This document shows, in pieces, positions 1-6,751 of a DNA stretch of 9,289 nt (positions are counted from its first letter, which is position 1; each line of letters begins with the position of its first letter). Source of the stretch: Deltaproteobacteria bacterium (GTDB lineage Bacteria > Myxococcota_A > SURF-8); assembly GCA_029570245.1 (NCBI GenBank), contig JAKQSH010000078.1:1-9289 (forward strand), read 5' to 3'. The position numbers were made by a program, and so were the translations under genes. The notes below the pieces were generated by a model. That model was not told the origin of the DNA, did no database searches, and saw only the letters and a program-made list of their open reading frames with translations.

Positions 1-1
1 T

Positions 2-616
2 GTGCCGAACGCGCAGCACTGCATCAACGCCGGTTGTGAAGGTGAAAAAAACTGCGATGAGGAAAGCGGGTATTGCAATAACAGCGATTTGTGGCCGGGT
101 ATGTGCGACAGATGTTACAGCGACAGCGATTGTCCGGCGGAAGGCAGCATCTGTAGTGTGGTTCTCGAAACTCAGGAGCATTTCTGTTCGCCGACCTGCC
201 GTTCGACCGATCCTGTCTGCCCGACAGATTCGACCTGCACGGATGTTTCCTCGTTCATGGGATTGCCTGACGCCTACCTGGTATGCCTGCCGGATGTGAA
301 CACCTGCGGCAACCCGCATATGACCGGCGGTTCGTGCGCCTCTGACGACGAATGCTCTGAAGAACTCTACTGCATTACCGAAGCTGACAACGAACTGGAA
401 GTGATTTTCCCCAGCGGTTACTGTTCCAGGCTCTGTGAAAGCGACGACGACTGCCTGTCGGGTTCGCGCTGCACTACATTCACAGTCGGAAGCGACAAGG
501 TGAAAACCTGTACAACCCTGTGTTCGCATCAACCCGACGACTGCCGCAGCGGTTACACCTGCTTCAATGTAAGCAACACCGCCATATGTATTCCCGAAAC
601 ACTGGTTGATAAGTGA
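2..616 (+). CDS. Cys-rich repeat protein, probably secreted or surface-exposed (5' partial)
   Basis: The reading frame is open from the left edge to TGA at 614-616, so the true start almost certainly lies upstream; the GTG at position 2 has no visible ribosome site and is only the first in-frame start codon. The visible 204 residues contain 26 cysteines in a recurring spacing of roughly C-x3-C-x5/6-C-x5-C. Examples are CSPTCRSTDPVCPTDSTC, CSRLCESDDDCLSGSRC and CTTLCSHQPDDCRSGYTC. Acidic 'SDxDC' turns precede many cysteines. No membrane segment or enzyme motif is visible. Such small Cys-rich modules are known from exported proteins of Myxococcota and related bacteria, where the cysteines are expected to form disulfides. 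Export and surface location are inferred, because the N-terminus is missing. The function is unknown. A strong terminator follows 34 bp after the stop, so this is the last gene of its transcript. Confidence 0.8.
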   Translation: MPNAQHCINAGCEGEKNCDEESGYCNNSDLWPGMCDRCYSDSDCPAEGSICSVVLETQEHFCSPTCRSTDPVCPTDSTCTDVSSFMGLPDAYLVCLPDVNTCGNPHMTGGSCASDDECSEELYCITEADNELEVIFPSGYCSRLCESDDDCLSGSRCTTFTVGSDKVKTCTTLCSHQPDDCRSGYTCFNVSNTAICIPETLVDK

Positions 617-650
617 TCCGCTGCACGTTTGACGCCATTTCAAGAAACAT

Positions 651-686
651 AAAAACGCCGGGTTCAAGTGACCACGGCGTTTTTTT
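651..686 (+). terminator. Rho-independent terminator after the Cys-rich gene, possibly bidirectional
   Basis: The left arm AAAAACGCCG (651-660) pairs perfectly with CGGCGTTTTT (675-684). The stem extends inward by GGT (661-663) with ACC (671-673) around an unpaired A674, leaving a 7-nt loop. Seven T residues run from 680 to 686. The A-tract on the left arm means the hairpin also ends in a U-tract when read leftward. It could therefore also stop the leftward adenylate cyclase-folC operon, which shows no clear terminator nearer its end. Confidence 0.9.
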
Positions 687-995
687 CAGGTCCGCCATCC
701 GGCTACTGAAGCAGTCAGAAGGAGATAACTAAGAGCGATCTTGAAGTGTCGGTTTGCGGGAACATCCGTGAAGATGTATATGCCGCTGTCTGCACATACA
801 AATTGACGGTCTGACCTCAACACTTTTTCTGCAATGAAAATGACTGATCGGCTTTTATGAATTCTGTGCAGTAAATACAAAAATAAATACACCTATACTG
901 GTGCATATTGATACACTCAATATAGTTCGTCGGTTGAATACAAAAAATGGACTGATTAATGACCCTCTAATCGACAAGCACGGAACGACGACCCG
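687..995. other. 309-bp intergenic stretch without a convincing gene
   Basis: This lies between the terminator and the stop codon of the small leftward gene. It is more AT-rich than its surroundings, especially 850-970. No open frame has both a start codon and a well-placed ribosome site. An AAGGAG-like sequence at 719-724 is 16 nt from the nearest TTG (741), which opens only a very short frame. Two adjacent small dyads (890-903 and 905-923) are listed separately. No tRNA or known riboswitch shape was recognised. It may be the 3' untranslated region of the leftward operon, whose nearest convincing terminator is at 651-686. Confidence 0.6.
890..923. repeat. Two adjacent small inverted repeats
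   Basis: The first dyad is CACC-TATACT-GGTG (890-903). The second is ATATTGA-TACAC-TCAATAT (905-923), a perfect 7-bp inverted repeat around a 5-nt centre. Neither is followed by a T-tract on either strand, so they do not look like terminators. A TATACT hexamer sits inside the first dyad but has no good -35 at the right distance. They could be a protein-binding site or a weak RNA fold in the 3' region of the leftward operon. The second could also be chance in AT-rich DNA. Confidence 0.35.
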
Positions 996-1331
996 TCAGA
1001 CGGTTTCGGCGATAGACTCGCCGGACTCGGCTTCCGGTTTGCCCACAAACACCTCTTCCCTGGTGTTCTGAGCTTCATAGCTCTCTGCCGACATTCTGCG
1101 TTGCAGAGCAGCAGCTGCGGCCCTGTAACGGGCCATACTGTCGTCAGGAGCTTCCGTGCTCCGACTGGAGAATTCCACCTTGTCCACCGACTCTTCAGCG
1201 ATCATACCCGCGGAACGGGAGGTGCTGTCCGCAACCTGCCTGTACTCCGCAACCTCTTCACTCTTTTCCCCTTCGCCCACCTTCCTCAGGCTGAGTCGCT
1301 GGCTCGGTATGTTGTTTACGTCGATACGCAT
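996..1331 (-). CDS. Small charged protein, tentative FlgM-like (anti-sigma-28) candidate
   Basis: This is a 111-residue protein with no signal peptide, membrane segment or cysteine. I chose ATG at 1331 because GGAG ends 6 nt before it (spacing AATGAC); a longer form starting at TTG 1343 would use that same TTGGAG region as its start. The N-terminus (MRIDVNN) and the central D50-K-V-E-F-S-S-R57 resemble the 'MKIxxN' opening and 'DxVxLSSRA' motif of FlgM anti-sigma factors. An Ala/Arg-rich helix (residues 66-80) ending near SAESY (81-85) sits where FlgM has its C-terminal sigma-binding helices. The tail (86-111) is Glu/Ser-rich and probably disordered. The match is weak and the tail differs from typical FlgM. 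No flagellar gene is visible in the window. It lies 31 bp downstream of folC on the same strand and is probably co-transcribed. It could equally be an unrelated disordered protein. Confidence 0.6.
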   Translation of the reverse strand: MRIDVNNIPSQRLSLRKVGEGEKSEEVAEYRQVADSTSRSAGMIAEESVDKVEFSSRSTEAPDDSMARYRAAAAALQRRMSAESYEAQNTREEVFVGKPEAESGESIAETV

Positions 1332-1343
1332 GTCATTCTCCAA
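1332..1343 (-). promoter_or_regulatory. Ribosome binding site deciding the start of the small protein
   Basis: On the minus strand TTTGGAGAATGACATG places GGAG six bases before the ATG at 1331. The alternative in-frame TTG at 1343 overlaps this Shine-Dalgarno sequence and has no comparable site of its own upstream, so the ATG is preferred. Confidence 0.7.
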
Positions 1344-1362
1344 ACCAGTTATCCGGGCTCCA

Positions 1363-2763
1363 TTACTTTACTTCGCCCGGCAACTTTATTCTCTGACATT
1401 TCTTGTCGGCAGTCAAGAATATTGGTGGGTATCTGTCAAAAATTATTTCTGATTCCGCCGCTCTGCCGATTTTCTCCGATACCCGTTCGTAAGCTTCTCC
1501 TATGAGATAAAGCGAGCCGCACAGAAGAATAAGATCATAATCCGGCGACAATTCCTGTGCCAGACGCAGGGCGGCTGACACTTTTTTTGCCCGGCGCACT
1601 TTGCCCGGAAGTCTGCTTACATGTTCAAACAGCTCTTCCACGCTGCGCGCACGCGTAACCGCCGGCTCGGTAAGTATCCAGTCTGTGTTCAAACGTCTGA
1701 AAGGCTCCACGCACTCTTCTATACGTTTGTCGCGCATGAATGAAAACACCGTAAGTATACGTTTCTGCGGGAACATTTCTTCAATCGTATCCACCAGTGC
1801 GTTGATTCCCGCCGGGTTGTGCGCGCCGTCCAGTATCCACGGCGGATTGTTTCCGAAGCGATCCAGTCTGCCGGGCCAGAACATGCGTTCCATGCCCGAC
1901 TTTATGCTTTCTTTGCTGATTTCCCAACCTTTGGCTCGCAATATGGCCAGCATGGCCAGTGCGATTGCAGCGTTGTCGCGCTGATGAGCGCCGGGCAGGT
2001 CGAGTTTCAGTCTGTTGATCCGCATTCCGCAGCCGCTGAAGCTGTAGTCGCCGTTTTTTCCGCCCAGTTTGAAATCCCGCCCAAGTTTAAAAAGCGGGGC
2101 GCCCTGTTTTTCTGCAGCCCTGTCGGCCTCGAGCATGGCTTCTTCCGGCAGGCGGCCAATAACAGCCGGTACGCCTTTTTTAATGACTCCGGCCTTTTCG
2201 CGCCCGATGCGCTTAAGACCCTTTCCCAGCCAGTTCTCGTGTTCAAGCCCGATGGTTATTACGGTTGAAACTTCTGGAATCACAACGTTGCTGGCGTCAA
2301 GTCGTCCGCCCAGACCGACTTCCAGCACCGCCACTTCCACTTTCTGTCGCACAAAGTGCAGGAAACAGATCATGGTCATTACTTCGAAGAACGTCGGCGC
2401 AATGCGTTTGCCGTCGTCGGTGCAGGATTCATTGTAGGCGCTGATGCGATCTTCGACGAAGTTGGCCAGTTCCAGAATTTCGTCGCGGGTTATGGGGTCT
2501 TCGTCAACCAGAATGCGCTCGGTGTAATCAAGCAGATGCGGCGAAGTGTAAAGGCCGGTTCTGTAGCCCTGCTTGCGCAGCACCGAAGCCGTATAGCAGG
2601 CGACTGAGCCTTTGCCGTTGGTTCCCGCCACATGCACGCTGCGGAATTTTTTCTGCGGATTGTCGAAAATGCGGCACATTATGCGCATGTTGCGCAGGCC
2701 CATTTTGATCCCGCGCTTGTGCAGACCGTAAAGATATTCACGGGCTTCGCCGTAGTTTTTCAT
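1363..2763 (-). CDS. folC: FolC: dihydrofolate synthase / folylpolyglutamate synthase
   Basis: This 466-residue, Mur-ligase-superfamily enzyme is cytoplasmic. It uses ATP to join glutamate to dihydropteroate and/or to add further glutamates to folates. The ATP-binding P-loop GTNGKGS is at residues 47-53, followed by TSPHL at 73-77, EVGLGGRLDASN at 148-159, and REKAGVIK at 188-195 with the lysine that is carbamylated in the family (K190 by position). LPGAHQRDNAAIAL (256-269), WPGRLDRF (296-303), ILDGAHNP (310-317) and CGSLYLIGEA (415-424) are all in the expected order. The usual GLDH motif reads GLEH (172-175), a conservative Asp-to-Glu change. About 40 residues follow the last conserved motif, a slightly long tail. 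ATG at 2763 starts the conserved N-terminal helix. Its ribosome site is weak, and the cyclase gene ends 19 bp upstream, so translation may be coupled. Whether it has one or both activities cannot be read from the sequence. Confidence 0.96.
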   Translation of the reverse strand: MKNYGEAREYLYGLHKRGIKMGLRNMRIMCRIFDNPQKKFRSVHVAGTNGKGSVACYTASVLRKQGYRTGLYTSPHLLDYTERILVDEDPITRDEILELANFVEDRISAYNESCTDDGKRIAPTFFEVMTMICFLHFVRQKVEVAVLEVGLGGRLDASNVVIPEVSTVITIGLEHENWLGKGLKRIGREKAGVIKKGVPAVIGRLPEEAMLEADRAAEKQGAPLFKLGRDFKLGGKNGDYSFSGCGMRINRLKLDLPGAHQRDNAAIALAMLAILRAKGWEISKESIKSGMERMFWPGRLDRFGNNPPWILDGAHNPAGINALVDTIEEMFPQKRILTVFSFMRDKRIEECVEPFRRLNTDWILTEPAVTRARSVEELFEHVSRLPGKVRRAKKVSAALRLAQELSPDYDLILLCGSLYLIGEAYERVSEKIGRAAESEIIFDRYPPIFLTADKKCQRIKLPGEVK

Positions 2764-2782
2764 TGTCTGTTACTCACTGCTT

Positions 2783-5116
2783 CTATTTGGTCGTCATGGT
2801 GAAAGCGCCGTCCCAGTCTTCAGGCGGCGGATTTTCGACATATGCCCGACAGCGTGCCGAGAAAACGCGCGCCGGCGCATCGTCGGAAAAATCGTGCCTT
2901 ACAGACTCGAATACTTCCAGCGCTTCTTTCCATTTACGGTTGCCGTAAAGAACAAGTCCCTGCTCGAAGCGCGCCGCCAGTTCTATTTTTTGCGGCGTTC
3001 CGGGGCGTCGTTCGAGCAGTTCGAAAATCGTAACCGGTCTGGTTTTACCTTTTACACGGATAAGGTCAAGCTTTCTGCACACAAAAAGATCGGACACCGC
3101 CGAATAAGTGAATTCCGAAATTATCATGTGCGTGCCATACTGCTTGTTTGCTCCTTCAAGACGTGAGCCGAGATTCACGTTGTCGCCCAGTAGCGAGTAG
3201 TCGAAGCGCAGATCAGAACCCATATTGCCGACCCACATGGTGCCGGTGTTGACGCCGATGCCGATGTCTATTACCGGTCTCCCCCGTTCGGCCCAGCGCC
3301 GGTTCAGCTGTGTCAGTTCGTTCAGCATGTCCAGACCGGTTTCACAGGCGCGCCGGGCATGGTCGGGCTGTTCCAGCGGCGCTCCCCAGAAAGCCATGAT
3401 CTGATCGCCCACGTATTTGTCGAGCACGCCGTCGTACCTGAGCACGATTTCCGTCATGGGGTTGAGATACTCGTTGATGAAATTTCCAAGTTCCTCCGGC
3501 GTCAGTTTCTCGGAAACGCTCGTAAAATCGCGCACATCCGAGAAAAGCACCGTAAGCTCCTTTTTCTGTCCGCCCAACTTGAGCTGTTCGACGTTTAAAA
3601 CGAGGTGATCGACTACCGATTCGGAAACGTACTGCTTGAAAGCGCCTTTGAGTTTGCGTTTTTCACGTTCTTCAGTCATGTAGCGATAAACGTAGCAGGC
3701 CAGGAAAATAATAAAAGCCTGCGTCGTGGGCAATGCGAAATATACCCAGTAACCGTTGGGGAAGAAATAATATTTGTCGACCAGATAATATGCGGCCATC
3801 ACCAGCAGCAGCAGCATGGCCCCCCACAGCGCGCTGAGGCGCTTGAGCATGAATCCGAAGAGCAGGCCGAAGGCCAGAATCGAAGCCAGTTCCAGATAGA
3901 ACGCCCACCACGGGCGCATCAGAAAATCGCGGTTCAGGATGTTGTCTATCACGTTGGCGTGAACTTCCACTCCTGGAAAATCCTTCTGGAACGGCGTTAC
4001 GCGCAGATCGTATACGGCGGTGGCGGTCACTCCCACCAGCACCAGTTTGTTCTTGAATGTTTCTGGCTGAAAGCGACCTTCGATAACATCCAGCGCCGAA
4101 ACGGTTTTGAATGTCCGTTCCGGGCCGTGGTAATTAATCAGCAGCCGTCCCGCGTCGCTGACAGGAATATCCGTGGCGTCGGCGTCAAGCCCCAGGCTTA
4201 TTTTGTAGACGCCGAGCGGGTATGTATGCACCACAATTTCGCGGTCAAGGTAGGCCGCCGCGGATTGCAGTGAAAGCGACGGGAAAAGTCTGGCTTCACC
4301 TTCAGAGTCGGGCAGCGCGATCTGTTGCACCAGATCGGCCCAGCGCACCGTACCGTCGCTGTCCTGCTGTATGCTGAAATGTCCGAAGTAGTCGGTGGCG
4401 TCCGAAAAGAGCTTCAGCGGCACACGCGCCGCAGGTCCTCTGGGCCAGGCGTTTATGTATTCGCTTTCGTGCTGGGGGGCGAGCGGTTTGATGATTTTGA
4501 TCTTGGAAGGATTGATGCGATCCAGATCGGCGTTCATTTCTGCCGGGTCGAGATGTGCGATTTCCTTCGGATCGGAATAGTTGAAGAAGCCCAGCACGGT
4601 TTTTTCGTTCATGCTGATGGCTTGCGCCAGCAATTTGTCGGGGTCGGAGTTGGCTATTTCACTGTCCAGGAAATCCAGCACTCTGTCGCGCAACTTCTCG
4701 CAGTCCCGGCAATTCTCAACTTCGATGGCGTCGATTTCGTTCTGAACGGTTTTGAGCACTTTGCTCAGTTTCGAGCGGTCTTCGTCGGCGAATGTCACGT
4801 CAAATGCTATAAGCTCCGCTCCGGCCTTGTTGAGCTCGTTGAGCATGATAGCCACCAGCACGCGGTTCCATGGCCACAGTCCCAGTTTGTTTATGGATTT
4901 TTCGTCGATGGCCACTATCACAACCTGATCGCCGGGCGGGTGCGGTCCACGGTCGAGAAATTTGAGATCGAGCGCCTTCAGTTCGATGATGTCGAAAAGA
5001 CCGTAGCTCAAGCCGCGCTCTTCCTTGACGATGAAAAGCGCAAGAAAAAGCAGCGTCAGCATTATGCTTAAGCGCAGCACGCTCATTCTGAAGATTTGCC
5101 TGAGCAGTTTTTTCAT
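2783..5116 (-). CDS. CHASE2-domain transmembrane adenylate cyclase (class III)
   Basis: This 777-residue inner-membrane signalling enzyme is predicted to turn ATP into cAMP in response to an extracytoplasmic signal. A membrane helix (about 12-30) leads to a CHASE2 sensor domain (about 36-400), then three membrane helices (about 404-424, 430-447, 457-478). The class III cyclase domain (about 517-702) follows. Metal-binding aspartates are D527 (FSDVRDF) and D571 (KYVGD), the adenine-selecting lysine is K567, and the transition-state residues are N648 and R652 in GDNVNLGSRLE. The second purine-contact position (D in class IIIa, usually T in class IIIb) is S641. A TPR-like tail (about 711-760) ends in PPPEDWDGAFTMTTK, an ending I recognise from CHASE2-cyclase tails. 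Residues about 112-160 look like a helical insertion in CHASE2 with C136-x-x-C139, the only cysteines in the sensor. ATG 5116 has AAAGG about 5 nt upstream. It heads an operon with folC. The ligand is unknown. Confidence 0.95.
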   Translation of the reverse strand: MKKLLRQIFRMSVLRLSIMLTLLFLALFIVKEERGLSYGLFDIIELKALDLKFLDRGPHPPGDQVVIVAIDEKSINKLGLWPWNRVLVAIMLNELNKAGAELIAFDVTFADEDRSKLSKVLKTVQNEIDAIEVENCRDCEKLRDRVLDFLDSEIANSDPDKLLAQAISMNEKTVLGFFNYSDPKEIAHLDPAEMNADLDRINPSKIKIIKPLAPQHESEYINAWPRGPAARVPLKLFSDATDYFGHFSIQQDSDGTVRWADLVQQIALPDSEGEARLFPSLSLQSAAAYLDREIVVHTYPLGVYKISLGLDADATDIPVSDAGRLLINYHGPERTFKTVSALDVIEGRFQPETFKNKLVLVGVTATAVYDLRVTPFQKDFPGVEVHANVIDNILNRDFLMRPWWAFYLELASILAFGLLFGFMLKRLSALWGAMLLLLVMAAYYLVDKYYFFPNGYWVYFALPTTQAFIIFLACYVYRYMTEEREKRKLKGAFKQYVSESVVDHLVLNVEQLKLGGQKKELTVLFSDVRDFTSVSEKLTPEELGNFINEYLNPMTEIVLRYDGVLDKYVGDQIMAFWGAPLEQPDHARRACETGLDMLNELTQLNRRWAERGRPVIDIGIGVNTGTMWVGNMGSDLRFDYSLLGDNVNLGSRLEGANKQYGTHMIISEFTYSAVSDLFVCRKLDLIRVKGKTRPVTIFELLERRPGTPQKIELAARFEQGLVLYGNRKWKEALEVFESVRHDFSDDAPARVFSARCRAYVENPPPEDWDGAFTMTTK

Positions 5117-5154
5117 TGAAGCCTTTACCGCAAAAGATTGCCCTTATCTGATGA

Positions 5155-5183
5155 ATAATAGATGGCGCAGAGGCTGTAGTCAA
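5155..5183 (-). promoter_or_regulatory. Sigma70-type promoter of the adenylate cyclase-folC operon
   Basis: Read on the minus strand, TTGACT (5178-5183) and TATTAT (5155-5160) are separated by exactly 17 bp. Each matches the sigma70 consensus in five of six positions. Transcription would start near 5147-5149, giving a leader of roughly 30 nt before the cyclase ATG at 5116. No stem-loop leader or riboswitch fits in that length. Confidence 0.8.
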
Positions 5184-5215
5184 GGTGGCGGGAGTCTATT
5201 CCGACAGCAGCCGGA

Positions 5216-5245
5216 TTGACACCTGTCGCCGGTTGGTGATAAATT
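5216..5245 (+). promoter_or_regulatory. Candidate sigma70-type promoter of the exported TPR protein
   Basis: A perfect -35 TTGACA lies at 5216-5221. Two overlapping -10 candidates follow: GATAAA at 5238-5243 (16-bp spacer) or TAAATT at 5240-5245 (18-bp spacer), each matching four of six. The predicted start is near 5250, leaving about 50 nt of leader to the ATG at 5299. The -35 elements of this promoter and of the divergent cyclase promoter are 32 bp apart, close enough to share one regulator site. Confidence 0.6.
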
Positions 5246-5282
5246 ACATTGAACAAGGGTTGATTTTTTTTCGGAAAATTTC

Positions 5283-5301
5283 AGGGAGGACATGCCGCAT
5301 G
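5283..5301 (+). promoter_or_regulatory. Strong ribosome binding site fixing the TPR protein start
   Basis: AGGGAGGA (5283-5290) is separated by 8 nt from ATG at 5299-5301. This selects the ATG over the in-frame GTG at 5185, which lies upstream of the predicted promoter and would place 38 polar residues before the signal peptide. An out-of-frame ATG at 5292 sits too close to the Shine-Dalgarno site. Confidence 0.85.
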
Positions 5302-6687
5302 AAGGCGAGAAAGCATTTCGTATTGATTCCGGCCATTGTGTTTGCAGCCTGCTGTTTTTCATTTCCGGCGGCATGGGCTCTCGGCCCGACGGTGCAGCCG
5401 CCGCAGGAAGCGCCTGCAATCTACGTAATATCGCAGGGTATGGAAAATCAGGTGATGGAACTTTTACCTGACGGTATGACGCTTGCCGGCGGATATGTAA
5501 TAGGGAATATTCTCATTGAAGAAAGCAGTATCTGTGTAGATTTCAGTGCAGCAGACGGAAAGACCGTAAAAATCCGACTCGGACACCCGGAACAGTTGGA
5601 AGGTGCATACGGAAAAACCGCTCAATTCGCTGTAAAAGCGGAGAGCGGCGATACTGCTAAGCTGAAAACCATGCTGGATGATCTTCTGGCGCGCCTTCGC
5701 GAAAACGGTAAGAACTGGAGTTGGGCAAAAGCATCACGCAAAGTTCAGAACATTCCCGACCGATCGGCGGCGTACTTTCTTTCGCCGGAGTGCGCCGGAG
5801 TGCTTAAAAAAACCGAAGCCGGATTCCAGACGGTTTCAGACTCCGCCGGAATGCTGAAAATAATGGAAGAAAACGCCACCGGAAAAGAAGATTGCGACAG
5901 CTGGCTTCTGATGTCGCTTATGAAAAGCGCAGACATGACGGTCTCTGAACAACTGGAAAGGCTGGCGCGAAGCATAAAAAGCGTTTACTACAGCAACTCG
6001 GCCATGATTATGCTGGGCATTTATTACCAGCGCAACTCCCAGAACGCCAGAGCGCGCGATGTCTGGAACGAACTGATCGAAAAGCAGCCGGCTCTGGTGG
6101 AAGCTGCGTTGCGTCTGGCCAATGTAATGGCGATAGTTGGATACGGAGAGACCGACCTGGCGCGTTTTCAGCAGCGCTTAGACAAAAATCCGAACGACAA
6201 ATCCGCCGATCTGGTGCTGGGTGTCCTTAAATATTATATGCGCGATTACTCTGGCGCACTGCCGCACCTTCAGCGCAGCGTAAAATACAACAACGTCGGC
6301 CCGGAAATTCTGGTTTTCCTGGTTATGACAGACTATTTTCTTGGGCGAAAAGACGAAGCCATGCGCCTGACTGACGAAAACATCGGCAAGCCGGGGCAGT
6401 CAAGACGGCTTTATTATTGCAAAGCTTTTCAACTGCTGGAGAAAGACCGCAACGCCGCAATGGATTATCTTGTGAAGTTCATAGAATCTCACGGAGCAAA
6501 AGTCTCCGAAGCTGCAACAAACCCTTCTCTGGAAGTGAAAGAAGCCTGGGAACTGTTGGAGTATGTCAGAAACTGGCGAGAGGATTCGGGCGTTGATCTT
6601 CTGGCTCCGCTTGATATGCAAGCCCCTTGGCCGATGATTAACAATTACGACTACGGCGTTCCGGCCAATCCGCAACCGCAGCGGTAA
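5299..6687 (+). CDS. Exported TPR-repeat protein of unknown function
   Basis: This 462-residue protein begins with a clear Sec signal peptide: a basic start (MKARKH), a hydrophobic core, and a likely signal peptidase I cut after AWA (25-27). A FAAC within the core is a poor lipobox, so a soluble periplasmic or secreted protein is more likely than a lipoprotein. Residues about 38-115 look beta-rich. From about 232 to 400 there are paired amphipathic helices of tetratricopeptide type, for example AMIMLGIYYQRNSQNARARDVW (split at residues 236-256) and ADLVLGVLKYYMRDYSGALPHL (303-324). The C-terminus (about 438-462) is rich in Pro and Asn. TPR folds mediate protein contacts; no catalytic motif is seen. 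It is transcribed divergently from the cyclase operon and alone up to a strong terminator. I do not recognise the family. It could be part of an envelope assembly or secretion complex, but nothing here shows which. Confidence 0.88.
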   Translation: MKARKHFVLIPAIVFAACCFSFPAAWALGPTVQPPQEAPAIYVISQGMENQVMELLPDGMTLAGGYVIGNILIEESSICVDFSAADGKTVKIRLGHPEQLEGAYGKTAQFAVKAESGDTAKLKTMLDDLLARLRENGKNWSWAKASRKVQNIPDRSAAYFLSPECAGVLKKTEAGFQTVSDSAGMLKIMEENATGKEDCDSWLLMSLMKSADMTVSEQLERLARSIKSVYYSNSAMIMLGIYYQRNSQNARARDVWNELIEKQPALVEAALRLANVMAIVGYGETDLARFQQRLDKNPNDKSADLVLGVLKYYMRDYSGALPHLQRSVKYNNVGPEILVFLVMTDYFLGRKDEAMRLTDENIGKPGQSRRLYYCKAFQLLEKDRNAAMDYLVKFIESHGAKVSEAATNPSLEVKEAWELLEYVRNWREDSGVDLLAPLDMQAPWPMINNYDYGVPANPQPQR

Positions 6688-6699
6688 GAGCTCTCCACG

Positions 6700-6735
6700 A
6701 ATAAAAAAGCCCGGATTTCTCCGGGCTTTTTTATT
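6700..6735. terminator. Bidirectional rho-independent terminator between convergent genes
   Basis: AATAAAAAAGCCCGG (6700-6714) pairs perfectly with CCGGGCTTTTTTATT (6721-6735) across a 6-nt loop, ATTTCT. The GC core has a U-tract on both strands. It therefore ends the rightward TPR gene (stop at 6687) and the leftward HEAT lipoprotein gene (stop at 6752), which converge here with only 64 bp between them. Confidence 0.95.
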
Positions 6736-6751
6736 CATTGCCTGTCGAAGA

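Noticed and set aside
719..810. An AAGGAG-like ribosome site followed by short frames (TTG 741, GTG 746)
   Set aside because: Spacing is 16 nt or more, there is no ATG, and the frames end after about 22 codons.
686..892. A 68-codon leftward open frame in the left intergenic region
   Set aside because: It begins with GTG without a ribosome site, its composition follows the AT-rich background, and it ends inside the terminator T-tract.
993..1004. A short palindrome (CCGTC-A-GACGG) at the end of the small leftward gene, considered as a terminator
   Set aside because: The single-base centre cannot form a hairpin loop without losing most of the stem, and no T-tract follows in the leftward direction.
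3605..5071. Long rightward open frames (3605-4273 and 4325-5071) opposite the cyclase gene
   Set aside because: They mirror the cyclase coding sequence, which has all expected motifs; the antisense products look like random His/Gln/Val-rich translations.
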